A stretch of DNA of 64,000 nt from CAWCJL01 sp963795775 (GTDB taxonomy: Bacteria; Acidobacteriota; Terriglobia; Terriglobales; Acidobacteriaceae), in NCBI GenBank assembly GCA_963795775.1, contig CAWCJL010000008.1, forward strand, positions 616,775-680,774, written 5' to 3'. The position numbers and the translations under genes are program-made. The notes beneath the pieces were generated by a model. That model was not told where the DNA came from. It searched no databases and was given only the letters and a program-made list of their open reading frames with translations. Numbering within the stretch: position 1 is the stretch's first letter; every line of letters begins with the position of its first letter. Shown here one piece after another: positions 25,897-36,122 of the stretch.

Positions 25897-27210
25897 TCAG
25901 ACTTTGCCGATAAGGCACTTCAGGTACTCGGTTTCTGGGATGTTCAAGACCACCGGATGGTCTGGCGCCGCGCCCCGCCGCTCCAAGAGTTGCACGCGCC
26001 GCCCCGCATCAGCCGCCGCAGCCGCCACTACTGCCTGAAACTCTTCTCCAGATACATGGTGCGAACAGGAGCAGGTGACCAGCACGCCGCCGGGACGCAG
26101 CATTTTCAGCGCCCGCAGGTTCAGCTCCTTGTAACCGCGCAGCGCGCCCTCGGTGGCGCGTTTGGATTTCGCGAACGCCGGCGGATCGAGCACGATCGTG
26201 TCATACTGCACGCCGCTATCGCTCCATTCGCGCAGCAGATCGAAGGCGTTCGCCTCTATCCAATCAACCCCACTGCCGGGCAGGCGCTCACGGTTGGCCT
26301 CCAGGTTCCGCTCCGCTACTTCCAGCGCCGCGCGGGAGGCATCCACGCCCGTGACACGCGCACAACTCCGCGCCAGGTGCAGCGCAAACCCGCCCTGGTA
26401 GGTGCAGATATCAAGCGCCTCACCATGCGCATGCGCCGCCGCCGCCGCGTAGTTCAGCCGCTGGTCCAGGAAGGCGCCGGTCTTCTGCCCGGAAGCCGCA
26501 TCGTACGCAAACGCCAGCCCGTTGATGTGGAACTGTGTCGCGAGCGGCGGTGCTGCCGCATCCTCGGCGTAGAGCACAGACATGTGTGGCATGCCCAGTT
26601 GCTCCAGTTCACGGATGCGCGGGTCCGCGCGCTCCACTACGGCCGCGGGCGCAAACTCCTCGCGCAATACGCGCGTTACGACTTCGCGCACCGCGGCGCG
26701 ATCCAGTCCGCGGGCCAGGATCTGCACTACGAGCAGCCGGCCGTACTTGTCCACAATCAATCCGGGTAGCTCGTCCGCCTCGCTGAAGACCAGGCGGCAG
26801 GCATCCGTTCCCTCGCCCGCCGCGGCCAGCAGCACCCGGCGGGCACTGATCGCTTTCCGCAGCCGTTCTTCCAGCAGCGCCAGCCACTGCGCCTCGTCCA
26901 CGATTGTTTCGCGGCTCACGAGCCGCAATGCGATCTGCGATGCCGGGCTCCACAGCGCCGTGCCCAAGGGCGCGCCGCGGCCATCGAGAACCGGCAGCAA
27001 CCCCGGAACCGGCGCTGCTTCCGGTGCGGACAGCTGCTGCACATCCGACGCATAGACCCAGACGTGGCCGGCGCGCAACCGATCAGCCGCGCGCCCGGCA
27101 ATGACCGCCCCCGCCCCTTCCACGGCAATCGCGGGAGCACCGCTTTCCCCCTTCGGTGGACGAGTAACTGCAGAAGTGTTTTTCGAGCGGCCTGGCGAGC
27201 GGCGGCGCAT
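25897..27210 (-). CDS. rlmI: Class I SAM-dependent 23S rRNA methyltransferase, RlmI-like
   Basis: The N-terminal PUA-like domain (GHVWVYASDVQ) is followed by the RlmI-type linker SGQKTGAFLDQR and a Rossmann methyltransferase domain: DICTYQGGFALH, VTGVDASRAAL, LDPPAFAKSK and TCSCSHHV. RlmI makes m5C1962 in 23S rRNA. I read the start as the Met at 27210; the frame extends to 27423 without homology. It is divergent from rel with 49 bases between start codons. Confidence 0.88.
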   Translation of the reverse strand: MRRRSPGRSKNTSAVTRPPKGESGAPAIAVEGAGAVIAGRAADRLRAGHVWVYASDVQQLSAPEAAPVPGLLPVLDGRGAPLGTALWSPASQIALRLVSRETIVDEAQWLALLEERLRKAISARRVLLAAAGEGTDACRLVFSEADELPGLIVDKYGRLLVVQILARGLDRAAVREVVTRVLREEFAPAAVVERADPRIRELEQLGMPHMSVLYAEDAAAPPLATQFHINGLAFAYDAASGQKTGAFLDQRLNYAAAAAHAHGEALDICTYQGGFALHLARSCARVTGVDASRAALEVAERNLEANRERLPGSGVDWIEANAFDLLREWSDSGVQYDTIVLDPPAFAKSKRATEGALRGYKELNLRALKMLRPGGVLVTCSCSHHVSGEEFQAVVAAAAADAGRRVQLLERRGAAPDHPVVLNIPETEYLKCLIGKV

Positions 27211-27259
27211 GATGGGCCCATCTTCGCACACCGCTTGCCAGCGCAGCCTATAATCAGGT

Positions 27260-29554
27260 ATGGCGACTGCGCGCCCGACGCCGCTGGCTTCAAATCCGAC
27301 CGATGCGGCTGCGCGCCTGCCATCCACGCCACCCGTGGACGCCCGCAGCCTCACCGAGGCGAATTTCCGCGCGCTGCTCGACACCGTTCGCCAGAACCGC
27401 CCGCACGATGACGTCGAGATCATTCGCCGTGCCTGGGAGTTCTCACTCCAGCACCACGATGGTCAGATTCGCGCCTCCGGCGAGCCGTATGTGCTCCACC
27501 CATTGGAAGTCGCGCATGTCCTCGCGGAGATGAAGCTCGATTCGACCGCCATTGCCGCCGGTCTGCTGCATGACGCCGTCGAAGATACGCCGGTCACCAC
27601 TGCCGATATCACGGCGCTCTTCGGCGACCAGGTCGCGTACATCGTCGAAGGCGTCACCAAGATCGATAAGATCCAATTCGCCAACAGCGAAGACCGCCAG
27701 GCGGAGAACGTGCGCAAGATGCTGCTCGCCATGGTGAGCGACGTCCGTGTGGTGCTGATCAAGTTGGCGGACCGCCTGCACAATATGCGCACGCTCGAGC
27801 ATCTGCGAGCCGAGCGACAGCAGGCCATTGCACGCGAGACGCTGGATATCTACGCGCCGCTCGCCCATCGCCTCGGCATGGGCAAAGTACGCGGAGAGCT
27901 CGAAGACCTCGCGTTCCGCTACGTCGACCCCATCGGCTACGAGCAGGTAGACCTGGCCATCGAGGAACGCCGCAAGGAAGGCGAAGACTTCCTCCGCCAC
28001 GTCGAAGGCATGCTGCTCGAGCGGCTGCGCGAGAACGGCATTGAGGCCCGCGTGGAGTGGCGCATCAAGCGTCTGTACAGCATCTACCAGAAGCTGCAGA
28101 AACAGCGCACTACGGTAGACCAGGTCTATGACCTGCTCGCCCTGCGCGTGATCACCACCAGCGTCGCCGATTGCTACGCCGTGTTCGGCCTTATCCATTC
28201 CCTCTGGCGTCCGGTGCCCGGCCGCATCAAGGACTTTATCGCCATGCCGCGGCCAAATTTGTATCAGTCGCTGCACACAACGGTGATGGGCGAAGGCGGC
28301 CACCAGTTTGAAGTTCAGATCCGCACCGAGGAAATGCACCGTATTGCGGAAGAGGGCATCGCCGCGCATTGGAAGTACAAGGCCAACGGCAGCCCGGTAA
28401 ACAGCCGCGACGAGCAGCGCCTCGCCTGGGTGCGCCAACTTGTCGAGTGGCAGCGGGAGATGACCGATCCCAACGAGTTCCTTTCCACGTTGAAGATCGA
28501 TCTCTATCCGGAAGAGGTCTACACCTTTACTCCCAAGGGCAAAGTAGTCGTATTGCCCAAGGACGCCAGCCCCATCGATTTCGCGTACTCCGTGCACACC
28601 GAGGTCGGCCACACCTGTGTGGGCGCCAAGGTGAACGGCCGCATGGTGCCGCTCCGTACCCGGCTGCGCAATGGCGACATCGTCGAAGTGCTCACGCAGA
28701 ATGGTCACGTGCCCAGCCGCGACTGGCTCACCTTCGTCAAAAGCTCGCGCGCGCGTAACAAGATCAAGCACTGGCTCAACGAGCACCAGCGGCAGCGCGC
28801 CGTCGAGATCGGCAAAAAGCTGCTGGATCGCGAAGCCCGCAAGAACAAGATCTCGCTCACGCGCTTTACCGATTCCGACTACGTGCGCGTGGCCAACGAG
28901 TACGGCGTGGGCGCGGAAAACGACCTGCTCGCCGGCATCGGCTTCGGCAAGTTCTCCTCGCGCCAGGTGCTGAACCGGCTGGCGCCCGGCATCATCTCGC
29001 AGCCCTCCGCCGAGCCGGAAGCCGCGCCCGATGCGCGTACCGCCGGCATGTCGGAGACGGTCAAGCGCGTCCACCTGAACCCGCGCTCGGATTCGCTCGA
29101 AGTCGAGGGCCAGAACGACCTTCTCGTCTATCGCGCGCGCTGCTGCAACCCCATCCGCGGGGAAGAAATCATCGGCTACGTCACCCGTGGCAAAGGCGTC
29201 GCGGTGCATGCCCGGCGTTGTACCAACGTGCAGAACCTGCTCTATGAGGCCGACCGGCGTATCGCGGTCGAGTGGTCCACCTCCGCGGAAGAAAGCAATG
29301 GCCGGCAGCCCACCTATCCGGTCCGCGTCATCGTCTACTGCGACGACCGCGCAGGCATGCTGAAGGAGATGACGGCGGTGATCAGTGATGACGGCACGAA
29401 CATCCGCGGGGTCGATTCCAAGGCTGGCAACGGCGCGGAAGCCGTGGTCGAGTTCATCCTGGAAGCCGAGGACGTCCGTCATCTCAACCGCATCGTGACC
29501 GGCCTGCGCCGCGTGCCCGGCGTTCGCGATGTGCAGCGCGCCAACAAAGTCTGA
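27260..29554 (+). CDS. rel: Bifunctional (p)ppGpp synthetase/hydrolase, Rel/SpoT family
   Basis: This is the stringent-response enzyme that makes and degrades (p)ppGpp. In order: an HD hydrolase domain (LHPLEVAHVL, GLLHDAVEDTP), a synthetase domain (GRIKDFIAMPRPNLYQSLHT, FEVQIRTEEMHRIAEEGIAAHWKYK), a TGS domain (VYTFTPKGKVVVLPKDASPI) and a C-terminal ACT domain (VRVIVYCDDRAGML). The RxKD motif and intact HD box fit a bifunctional Rel rather than monofunctional RelA. The length of 764 residues is typical. The flippase gene begins five bases after its stop. Confidence 0.95.
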   Translation: MATARPTPLASNPTDAAARLPSTPPVDARSLTEANFRALLDTVRQNRPHDDVEIIRRAWEFSLQHHDGQIRASGEPYVLHPLEVAHVLAEMKLDSTAIAAGLLHDAVEDTPVTTADITALFGDQVAYIVEGVTKIDKIQFANSEDRQAENVRKMLLAMVSDVRVVLIKLADRLHNMRTLEHLRAERQQAIARETLDIYAPLAHRLGMGKVRGELEDLAFRYVDPIGYEQVDLAIEERRKEGEDFLRHVEGMLLERLRENGIEARVEWRIKRLYSIYQKLQKQRTTVDQVYDLLALRVITTSVADCYAVFGLIHSLWRPVPGRIKDFIAMPRPNLYQSLHTTVMGEGGHQFEVQIRTEEMHRIAEEGIAAHWKYKANGSPVNSRDEQRLAWVRQLVEWQREMTDPNEFLSTLKIDLYPEEVYTFTPKGKVVVLPKDASPIDFAYSVHTEVGHTCVGAKVNGRMVPLRTRLRNGDIVEVLTQNGHVPSRDWLTFVKSSRARNKIKHWLNEHQRQRAVEIGKKLLDREARKNKISLTRFTDSDYVRVANEYGVGAENDLLAGIGFGKFSSRQVLNRLAPGIISQPSAEPEAAPDARTAGMSETVKRVHLNPRSDSLEVEGQNDLLVYRARCCNPIRGEEIIGYVTRGKGVAVHARRCTNVQNLLYEADRRIAVEWSTSAEESNGRQPTYPVRVIVYCDDRAGMLKEMTAVISDDGTNIRGVDSKAGNGAEAVVEFILEAEDVRHLNRIVTGLRRVPGVRDVQRANKV

Positions 29555-29559
29555 TCGCC

Positions 29560-31206
29560 GTGGCGAGCCCCGTCCTTCCCGGCGCCACTCCTCAGGCTGG
29601 TCCCGCCGCTGATCCGGTTGCGGACACGACCGCCCCCGCGCCTGCCCGACTGAACCGCAAAAAGCTGTTGCAGGGCTCCGCGTCCAACATGGTGCGCCTG
29701 CTGCTCTCCATGCTGGTCTCGCTGGTGCTGCCTCCCTTTCTCGTCCACCGCATGTCCACGGCCGAGTACAGCGCCTGGGTGCTGATCCTGCAGCTCAGTG
29801 CGTATGTAAACTTCCTCGACCTCGGGCTGCAGACCGCGATCAGCAAGTTTGTTGCTGAGTACGACGCGCAGGGCGACATCGCGGGCATACGCCGCATCCT
29901 GAGCAGTGCTTTTTCCCTGCTCAGTTGCGGATCTGCAATTGGGTCCATCATGGTCGGCGTGCTGGCCTGGCAGGTGCCGCACTTGTTCCATCAAATGCCG
30001 GCCTCACTGGTGCTGCCGGTGCGGCTCGGTCTGCTCGCCATCGGCCTTTCCACCGCCATATCGCTGCCCTTTGGTGTCTTCCTTTCAACCTTTACCGGCC
30101 TGCAGGAGTATGGCTTTCCTACTCTCCTGCTCTCGGTCAGCCGGGTCGCCACAGCCGCCGCGCTCATCACCGCACTTCTGCTCCACGCCACGCTTTTCGA
30201 AATGGCGCTGCTCATGGCAGTGCTTAACCTCATCACGGCGCTACTGCAGTACGTGGGCTGGAAGCTGTATGCCAGCCGGCGCACCGGTTTCCAGTTCTTC
30301 CGGATAGACCGCGCCGCCAGCCTCCGCCTGGTAGAGTATTGCGGCATCCTCACCATCTGGACCCTCGGCACGCTGTTAATCAGCGGCCTGGACACTACCA
30401 TCGTCGGCCATTTCGATTACGCCAACACCGGCTTTTACGCGGTCGCCGGCAGCGCGACCAACTTCATGCTGCTGCTGGTGGGCAATCTGCTCGGGCCGCT
30501 GCTGCCGGCTATCTCCTCGCTGCAGGTCCACCGCACCGCATCGGAACTGGGAGCGATCGTGATCCGCACCACGCGCTTCGTCACTGTGCTGCTGTGCCTG
30601 CTCGGACTGCCTCTCCTGCTGGGGGCTTACCCGCTGCTCACACTCTGGGTGGGCCGCAACTACGCGCAACACGCCGTGCTGTATCTGGATATCCTGGTGC
30701 TGGCCAACATCGTCCGGCAGCTCAGTTATCCCTATGCCCTGGTGGTGGTTGCGCTTGGCAAGCAACGCTACGCCACTGCCGCGCCCGTCAGCGAAGCCAT
30801 CGTGAACCTGGCCGCCAGCGTATGGCTGGCCTCGCGCTATGGAGCGGCGGGCGCCGCCGCAGGCACGCTCATCGGCGCCTTCGTGGGCCTGGCGGTTCAC
30901 TTCGCGATCAGCATCCCCTGGACGCAGCACGCCATTGTGATCAGCCGCGTGCGCCTCGCCTTTACCGGAATCGTCCGGCCGCTGGTGTGTACTATCCCCA
31001 CCCTGCTGCTACTGCCGTGGTTGAATCGCTACGCGCGCATTCCCGTGCCGCCGCTGCTGCTTGCGCTCTGGGTATTCACCACCGGCGCACTGCTCTGGCG
31101 TGCGAGCCTCGGCAGCGCCGACCGTGACGAGGTCCGCCACGCCCTGGAACGGGTGCTATTCTTCTTCAGGCGCCCCGGGCGCATCGTCACCCCCGCATCT
31201 TCCTGA
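29560..31206 (+). CDS. Polysaccharide flippase (Wzx/MATE-like)
   Basis: A membrane protein of 548 residues with about 12-14 hydrophobic helices and the MOP-superfamily feel of lipid-linked oligosaccharide flippases. Examples are MVRLLLSMLVSLVLPPFLV, FLDLGLQTAISKFVAEYDAQG and LGPLLPAISSLQ. It starts at a GTG five bases after rel and is followed by two family 2 glycosyltransferases, a context that supports export of a surface glycan. Confidence 0.82.
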   Translation: MASPVLPGATPQAGPAADPVADTTAPAPARLNRKKLLQGSASNMVRLLLSMLVSLVLPPFLVHRMSTAEYSAWVLILQLSAYVNFLDLGLQTAISKFVAEYDAQGDIAGIRRILSSAFSLLSCGSAIGSIMVGVLAWQVPHLFHQMPASLVLPVRLGLLAIGLSTAISLPFGVFLSTFTGLQEYGFPTLLLSVSRVATAAALITALLLHATLFEMALLMAVLNLITALLQYVGWKLYASRRTGFQFFRIDRAASLRLVEYCGILTIWTLGTLLISGLDTTIVGHFDYANTGFYAVAGSATNFMLLLVGNLLGPLLPAISSLQVHRTASELGAIVIRTTRFVTVLLCLLGLPLLLGAYPLLTLWVGRNYAQHAVLYLDILVLANIVRQLSYPYALVVVALGKQRYATAAPVSEAIVNLAASVWLASRYGAAGAAAGTLIGAFVGLAVHFAISIPWTQHAIVISRVRLAFTGIVRPLVCTIPTLLLLPWLNRYARIPVPPLLLALWVFTTGALLWRASLGSADRDEVRHALERVLFFFRRPGRIVTPASS

Positions 31207-31217
31207 TCGCAAGGCGA

Positions 31218-32166
31218 ATGGCCGTTCTCCCTCAGTGCGCATCTCCACGTGTCCTCGCTGTCGTGGTTCTTTACCAGTGCGCTCCGGAGGAGAGTGACGC
31301 GTGGCGCTCACTGCTCCGGGAACTCGACCGCAATCCCTCGCTCGCGCCCTGCTTTTCGCTGCTGCTGTACGACAATTCGCCAAAGCCGCACGCTTCCCCG
31401 CACGCGCCCGTGGCGGAATCGACGCCCCGGCTTTCCGTCCAATATCAGCATGACCCGACAAACGGCGGCCTCGCCACAGCCTACAACTTCGCACTCGCGC
31501 AGGCGGAAGCCGCCGGCTGTAACTGGCTGCTGCTGCTGGACCAGGACACCACCCTGGCCGAGGGTTACGTGCCGGAACTACTGGAATGGACCGAGCGCCT
31601 GCATGACACGGCCGATGTCTGCTGCGATCGTACCCAAGCTGTGGGCCGGCTCCCGGCTTTACTCGCCCGAGGCGCCTTTTCTTCAGCAGATCCGGTCGCA
31701 GCTCTCCTCCGCCACGCATGCAGTTCCGATGGAAGCAGAGGGCGTGCAGCATGGGCCGCTTACTGCATACAACTCCGGCGCGGCATTGCGCGTATCGGCA
31801 CTGCGGGCCATCGGCGGATTTCCCTCCGATTTCTGGCTCGACTACCTCGACCACGCCGTCTTCGAGGAGCTGCGCCGGCGCGGCTACCACCTCTGCATCA
31901 TGCGCATCGTGCTCCATCAGAAGCTGTCGCACATGGACCTCGACACCGTGCCTTTCTGGCGTCACTGGAGCGTGCTGGCGGCGCAGTCTCGCTTCGTTCT
32001 GCGCTTCGGCACACTCGCGGACCGGTTCTTCTTCCGCTGGTGGCTGCTCAAGACGAGCCGCACCTTCCGTAACAGTTGCCGCGACAAACGCGTTTGGCGT
32101 GTCCGCGTGCGGCAGGCGCTCCTGCTCCAGTCGCTTGCGCCCCGGTGGCTGGGCCGAGATTCGTGA
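31218..32166 (+). CDS. Family 2 glycosyltransferase, frameshifted
   Basis: The first frame holds VLAVVVLYQCAP, LLLYDNSPK, NGGLATAYNFAL and LLLLDQDTTL (DxD-like nucleotide-sugar site). It shifts after HDTADV at about 31620, where one extra base lies in GTCTGCTGCG. The other frame then continues with AAIVPKLWAGSR, YNSGAALRVSALRAIGGF and LDYLDHAVFEELRRRGY to a TGA at 32166. The whole is rhamnosyltransferase-like (~315 residues). The stop overlaps the next gene's GTG (GTGA). Confidence 0.8.
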
Positions 32167-33230
32167 CCACCACTGTAGCTAGTACCTCGATCGCGCTCTG
32201 CACCTTCAACGGCGAGCGCTATCTCCCGCAGCAGCTCAGCAGCCTGGCCGCGCAGACAAGTCTGCCCGGCGAACTCGTGGTGTGCGATGACGGCTCGACT
32301 GACGCCACGCTCTACATCCTGCGGTCCTTCGCCGCCACTGCGCCCTTCCCTGTGCGCGTGCACGTCAATCAACGAAACCTCGGCTCCAATCGCAACTTCG
32401 AGCAAGCGATCCTGCTCTGCCAGGGCGAACGCATTGCACTCTGCGATCAGGATGACGTCTGGCTTCCGGAAAAGCTGGCCCGCTGCGAGCGGGCTTTCAC
32501 AGCAAATCCCGCGCTCGGCCTCGTCTTCACCGACGGCGAGATCATCGATGCTAGTGGCCAACGCACCGGCTCACGTCTGCTCCCAAACTTCCAGTTCGAC
32601 CAACAGGCCCGCGCGCTGCTCCAGCACGGGGACATGCTGCCCCTCGTCCGCTATCGCTTTGTCACCGGCGCCACCCTCGTCTTCCGCGCCGACCTCGGCC
32701 GCTACTGCTTCCCCGTCCAGGGCGAGTGGACCCACGACGGCTGGCTCGCCGCGCTTATCTCGACCATGGCGGAGATCCAGTTCCTGGACGAGCCGCTAGT
32801 GCTTTACCGCACGCATGCCGCACAGCAGATCGGCGTAGGCCCCGGCCGCGGCTCCCGGCGCGACTGGTGGCGCGCCCTCGTGGACCATCACTGGCTGGGT
32901 ATGGACTGGCACCGCTCCGCGCTCGAACAAGTGCTCGATGCTGTCGCGCGTATCCCGCGGGATCGGCTCCGTCCCACCGCGGACGGCTTCGCCCGCCAGC
33001 GCGACTTCCTGCGCATGCGCCTCACCCTCCCGCGCCAACGCTGGCGGCGCCCGCTCCATCTCGCACGCTTTTGGAACGAATATCCTCGCCGGGCCAGCGG
33101 CATGCGCAGCCTCGCGCTCGATCTACTACTACCCAAAGCGCCCTCGGAGATCGGCTCAGCCGCCCGCGCCGGCTACTCCGCGCTGCGGCCGCATGCTCGC
33201 GCCGCGCACCCGTCCTCGCCTGCGCGGTAA
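32163..33230 (+). CDS. Family 2 glycosyltransferase
   Basis: A GT-A fold glycosyltransferase: STSIALCTFNGERYLPQQL, VVCDDGSTDATL, NQRNLGSNRNFEQAI and ALCDQDDVWLPEKL with the DxD-type metal/sugar-nucleotide site. The C-terminal ~100 residues are basic. I chose the GTG at 32163, which overlaps the previous stop, rather than an upstream Met at 32076 whose residues are a shadow of the previous gene. It probably adds a sugar to the same glycan as its neighbours. Confidence 0.87.
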   Translation: MTTTVASTSIALCTFNGERYLPQQLSSLAAQTSLPGELVVCDDGSTDATLYILRSFAATAPFPVRVHVNQRNLGSNRNFEQAILLCQGERIALCDQDDVWLPEKLARCERAFTANPALGLVFTDGEIIDASGQRTGSRLLPNFQFDQQARALLQHGDMLPLVRYRFVTGATLVFRADLGRYCFPVQGEWTHDGWLAALISTMAEIQFLDEPLVLYRTHAAQQIGVGPGRGSRRDWWRALVDHHWLGMDWHRSALEQVLDAVARIPRDRLRPTADGFARQRDFLRMRLTLPRQRWRRPLHLARFWNEYPRRASGMRSLALDLLLPKAPSEIGSAARAGYSALRPHARAAHPSSPAR

Positions 33231-33242
33231 AGTAAGAGTCCT

Positions 33243-33638
33243 ATGAGCCAGCAGAAGATCTCGATTTCTACTTCCTCCGCCCCCGCCGCCATCGGCCCTT
33301 ACTCGCAAGCCGTACGCATGGGCGACCTGGTCTATACCTCCGGCCAGGTCGCGCTCGATCCGGCAAGCGGGCAACTGGTCCCCGGCGGTATCGAGGAGCA
33401 GACCAGGCGCGTGCTGGAAAACCTCAACGCTGTGCTCACTTCGGCCGGCACGGACCTGAGCCGCGTCTTCAAGACCGTCGTCTTCCTTAAGGACATGAAC
33501 GACTTCGGGGCCATGAACACCATCTATGCGCAATACCTCGCCACACCCGGCACCGTGCCGCCGGCCCGCTCCACCGTGGAGGTCGCGCGCCTGCCCAAAG
33601 ATGCGCTCGTCGAAATCGAGGTCGTCGCGCACCTGTAA
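33243..33638 (+). CDS. ridA: RidA-family enamine/imine deaminase
   Basis: RidA hydrolyses reactive 2-aminoacrylate-type enamines released by PLP enzymes. The 131-residue protein has the family signatures AIGPYSQAV and SGQVALDP, and PPARSTVEVARLPKDALVEI with the active-site Arg. It starts 12 bases after the glycosyltransferase and may ride on the same transcript. Confidence 0.93.
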   Translation: MSQQKISISTSSAPAAIGPYSQAVRMGDLVYTSGQVALDPASGQLVPGGIEEQTRRVLENLNAVLTSAGTDLSRVFKTVVFLKDMNDFGAMNTIYAQYLATPGTVPPARSTVEVARLPKDALVEIEVVAHL

Positions 33639-33690
33639 CCTCTCGCCGCTTCGGTCATCTAAACAAGCGAAAGAGAGACGAGGCATCGCA

Positions 33691-34110
33691 ATGGCAAATA
33701 CCACCACGACCAGCACCAGCAAAGTGGAGAAGACCGACGCCGAGTGGCGCGCTCAGCTTACGCCCGAGCAGTACTATGTGGCACGGCAGAAAGGGACAGA
33801 GCCGCCCTTCTCCGGCAAGCTCTATCAGAACCACGAGGACGGCAGCTACCACTGCGTAGGCTGCGGCGCAGAGCTCTTCAAATCCGACGCGAAGTTTGAT
33901 TCCGGCTGTGGCTGGCCCAGTTTTTATATCCCGACAGACTCCAAGGCCGTGGCCACCCACGAGGACCACAGCCACGGCATGCACCGCATCGAGGTCACGT
34001 GCGCTCGCTGCGGTTCCCACCTGGGCCACGTCTTCCCCGACGGGCCGGAGCCGACCGGCCTGCGCTACTGCATCAATTCGCTGTCGCTCGACTTCAAGCG
34101 CCAGCCCTGA
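33691..34110 (+). CDS. msrB: Peptide methionine (R)-S-oxide reductase
   Basis: MsrB reduces methionine-R-sulfoxide. The zinc-binding CxxC pairs are CVGCG and CARCG, GCGWPSFY and HLGHVFPDGP are family signatures, and the catalytic Cys lies in RYCINSLSL. It has no signal peptide, so it is cytoplasmic. I use the ATG at 33691, preceded by a purine-rich GAGAGACGAGG, rather than the longer upstream frame. A bidirectional terminator follows. Confidence 0.95.
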   Translation: MANTTTTSTSKVEKTDAEWRAQLTPEQYYVARQKGTEPPFSGKLYQNHEDGSYHCVGCGAELFKSDAKFDSGCGWPSFYIPTDSKAVATHEDHSHGMHRIEVTCARCGSHLGHVFPDGPEPTGLRYCINSLSLDFKRQP

Positions 34111-34132
34111 TCTCGACGAGGCGGCCAAAACG

Positions 34133-34158
34133 AAAAGCCCCGGCTATCCGGGGCTTTT
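34133..34158. terminator. Bidirectional terminator between msrB and rpmB
   Basis: The palindrome AAAAGCCCCGG-CTAT-CCGGGGCTTTT ends in T-runs on both strands. It serves msrB on + and rpmB on -. Confidence 0.9.
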
Positions 34159-34204
34159 CTGATTCTCATTGCGGAGAACAATCCGTCGCAAGGACGGACG
34201 CAAA

Positions 34205-34393
34205 CTACGCCTTGACGACCTTGCCTGCCTTGATGCAGCTGGTGCAGACACGCATGCGCTTCGCGCCGCCAGCTACCTTGGCCTTCACCGGGCGCAGATT
34301 CACATTCCAGCGACGCCGCGACACATTGTGCGCGTGCGAGATGTTGTTACCGAACTGCGGACCCTTGCCGCACACTTCACAAACCTGTGCCAT
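34205..34393 (-). CDS. rpmB: 50S ribosomal protein L28
   Basis: A 62-residue L28 with CEVCGKGPQFGNNISHAHN, RRRWNVNLRPV and VCTSCIKAGKV. The Cys pairs (CEVC, CTSC) mark the zinc-binding form. It is transcribed alone towards the shared terminator. Confidence 0.95.
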   Translation of the reverse strand: MAQVCEVCGKGPQFGNNISHAHNVSRRRWNVNLRPVKAKVAGGAKRMRVCTSCIKAGKVVKA

Positions 34394-34639
34394 GACTCAC
34401 TCCGAAAATTGAACGTTTCGCCAGAACCGGACCGTCGCCCGAACCAAGCCGCGCGAACCATCACCCTCGACCGAGCCGCGTCTCCGGAAAAGCAGAACCA
34501 GGCAGACAGCGACCGGAGGCAGCAGGCGCTCACCAGCGTCTTTCCAGTTTAGCCGAAGCCCGGCCCCGCAGCAAATGCCCAAATTCGCGGGCCTGTTGCG
34601 TCGCCTGGAACCTCCGCTCCCCAGTAAGATCGAAAACGG

Positions 34640-36004
34640 ATGTCTGCCCATACCCCGACCTCGCTCCCCCTCGGTGCTGACGCCACCAAGCCGGCCTCGG
34701 CGGAGCTGACTCCGGGCAATGAGATGGTCTCGAATTTCCGCGCGCCGTGGCGCCTCTTCTGGGTCGCGTTTCTGGTTCGCGTGCTCTACATGACGCTGGC
34801 CCACACCTACCGCTTCCGCGCGGTGGATGAGCACTTCCAGTTCGGCTGGGAAATGGGTCGCATCGCGCGCGCTCTCGCCACGGGTTACGGCTACGCGGAC
34901 CCGTTCCGCGGCCATACCGGCCCCACCGCCTGGGTCACGCCGCTCTATCCCCTGCTCATCGCCGGCGTCTTCAAGCTCTTCGGCGTGTACACGCTGCTCT
35001 CCGCCTGGGTCATCCTCGCCATCAACTCCGTCCTCTCCGCCTTTACCGCCATGGCTACCTGGGAGATCGGCGCGCGCTGCTTCAACCTCCGCGTGGCCCG
35101 CTGGGCCGGCTGGCTTTGGGCGCTCTATCCCGCGGCCATGCAGTATGCCGTTCGCTGGGTGTGGGAGATGACGCTGACCACGTTTCTGTTCGCGTTCGTG
35201 CTGGTCGTGGCCTTGCGCATGCGCGGCATCGGCGAACGTCCGCCGCCGGGTCCGGCAGCCCTCACAGTCAAGCGCTGGGCGCTGTTCGGCATCCTGTGGG
35301 GACTGATCGCACTCAGTAATCCGTCACTGCTCGCCTTTCTCCCATTCTGCGGACTGTGGATACTCCTCGGCCCGCGCCCATCGCGCTGGCCTTCAGGCCA
35401 CCAGTTTGCCGGCGCGGCCCTTTCCGCGCTCTTGTTCCTCATGCTGCTCGCACCCTGGAGCATCCGCAACACGCGCGTGTTCCACCACTTTGTGCCCGTC
35501 CGCGCCAACTTCGGCGTCGAGTTCTACCTGGGCAACGGCCCCGGCGCCACCGGCCTGCTCATGGCTTATGACCACCCCTTCATGGACCCCATCGAGCTGC
35601 GCCACTACACGCAGATGGGCGAGTTGCGCTATGCCGCCATGCGTGGCGCGCTGGCCAAGCAGTACATCCGGCACCATCCCGGGCACTTCCTGGCCATCTG
35701 CCTCAAGCGCGTGTACTACTTCTGGATCAGCGTGCCGCACCCCGCGGACGACGCCGGTTACGTGGAGTGGGGCCGCATCCTGAATTTCTCCTTTACCAGC
35801 CTCGCTGGCCTCCTCGGCCTTGCGCTCGCGCTGCGCCGCCGCATGCCCGCTGCCGGCCTTATGGCTTTGGCATTTCTCACCCTGCCCGCGGTCTACTACA
35901 TCGTCACCGTGCACGCACGCTTCCGCCATCCGCTTGAACCGCTCATCGCCGTCTTCGCGGTTTATCTCTTCCAATCCGCGGAAAAGCGCCCGTCGCGCAC
36001 CTGA
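34640..36004 (+). CDS. GT39/ArnT-like membrane glycosyltransferase
   Basis: A polytopic protein of 454 residues with about 10 membrane helices. The first periplasmic loop holds AVDEHFQFGWEMGRIA, where an acidic residue normally sits in PMT/ArnT enzymes, and TPLYPLLIAGVF follows. Such proteins transfer a sugar from a polyprenyl-phosphate donor to lipid or protein outside the inner membrane. The acceptor is unknown. Confidence 0.78.
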   Translation: MSAHTPTSLPLGADATKPASAELTPGNEMVSNFRAPWRLFWVAFLVRVLYMTLAHTYRFRAVDEHFQFGWEMGRIARALATGYGYADPFRGHTGPTAWVTPLYPLLIAGVFKLFGVYTLLSAWVILAINSVLSAFTAMATWEIGARCFNLRVARWAGWLWALYPAAMQYAVRWVWEMTLTTFLFAFVLVVALRMRGIGERPPPGPAALTVKRWALFGILWGLIALSNPSLLAFLPFCGLWILLGPRPSRWPSGHQFAGAALSALLFLMLLAPWSIRNTRVFHHFVPVRANFGVEFYLGNGPGATGLLMAYDHPFMDPIELRHYTQMGELRYAAMRGALAKQYIRHHPGHFLAICLKRVYYFWISVPHPADDAGYVEWGRILNFSFTSLAGLLGLALALRRRMPAAGLMALAFLTLPAVYYIVTVHARFRHPLEPLIAVFAVYLFQSAEKRPSRT

Positions 36005-36122
36005 GTGCCTGTAAACGTCGAGGCCCAGAACGTCGCGGCACCCCAAGGCATTCGCTAAAGAAACTAGTTTTGTTTCGCCCTTGGCGGGAATAGAATGCTC
36101 CCGCTGCAAAAGTGGAGGGTCT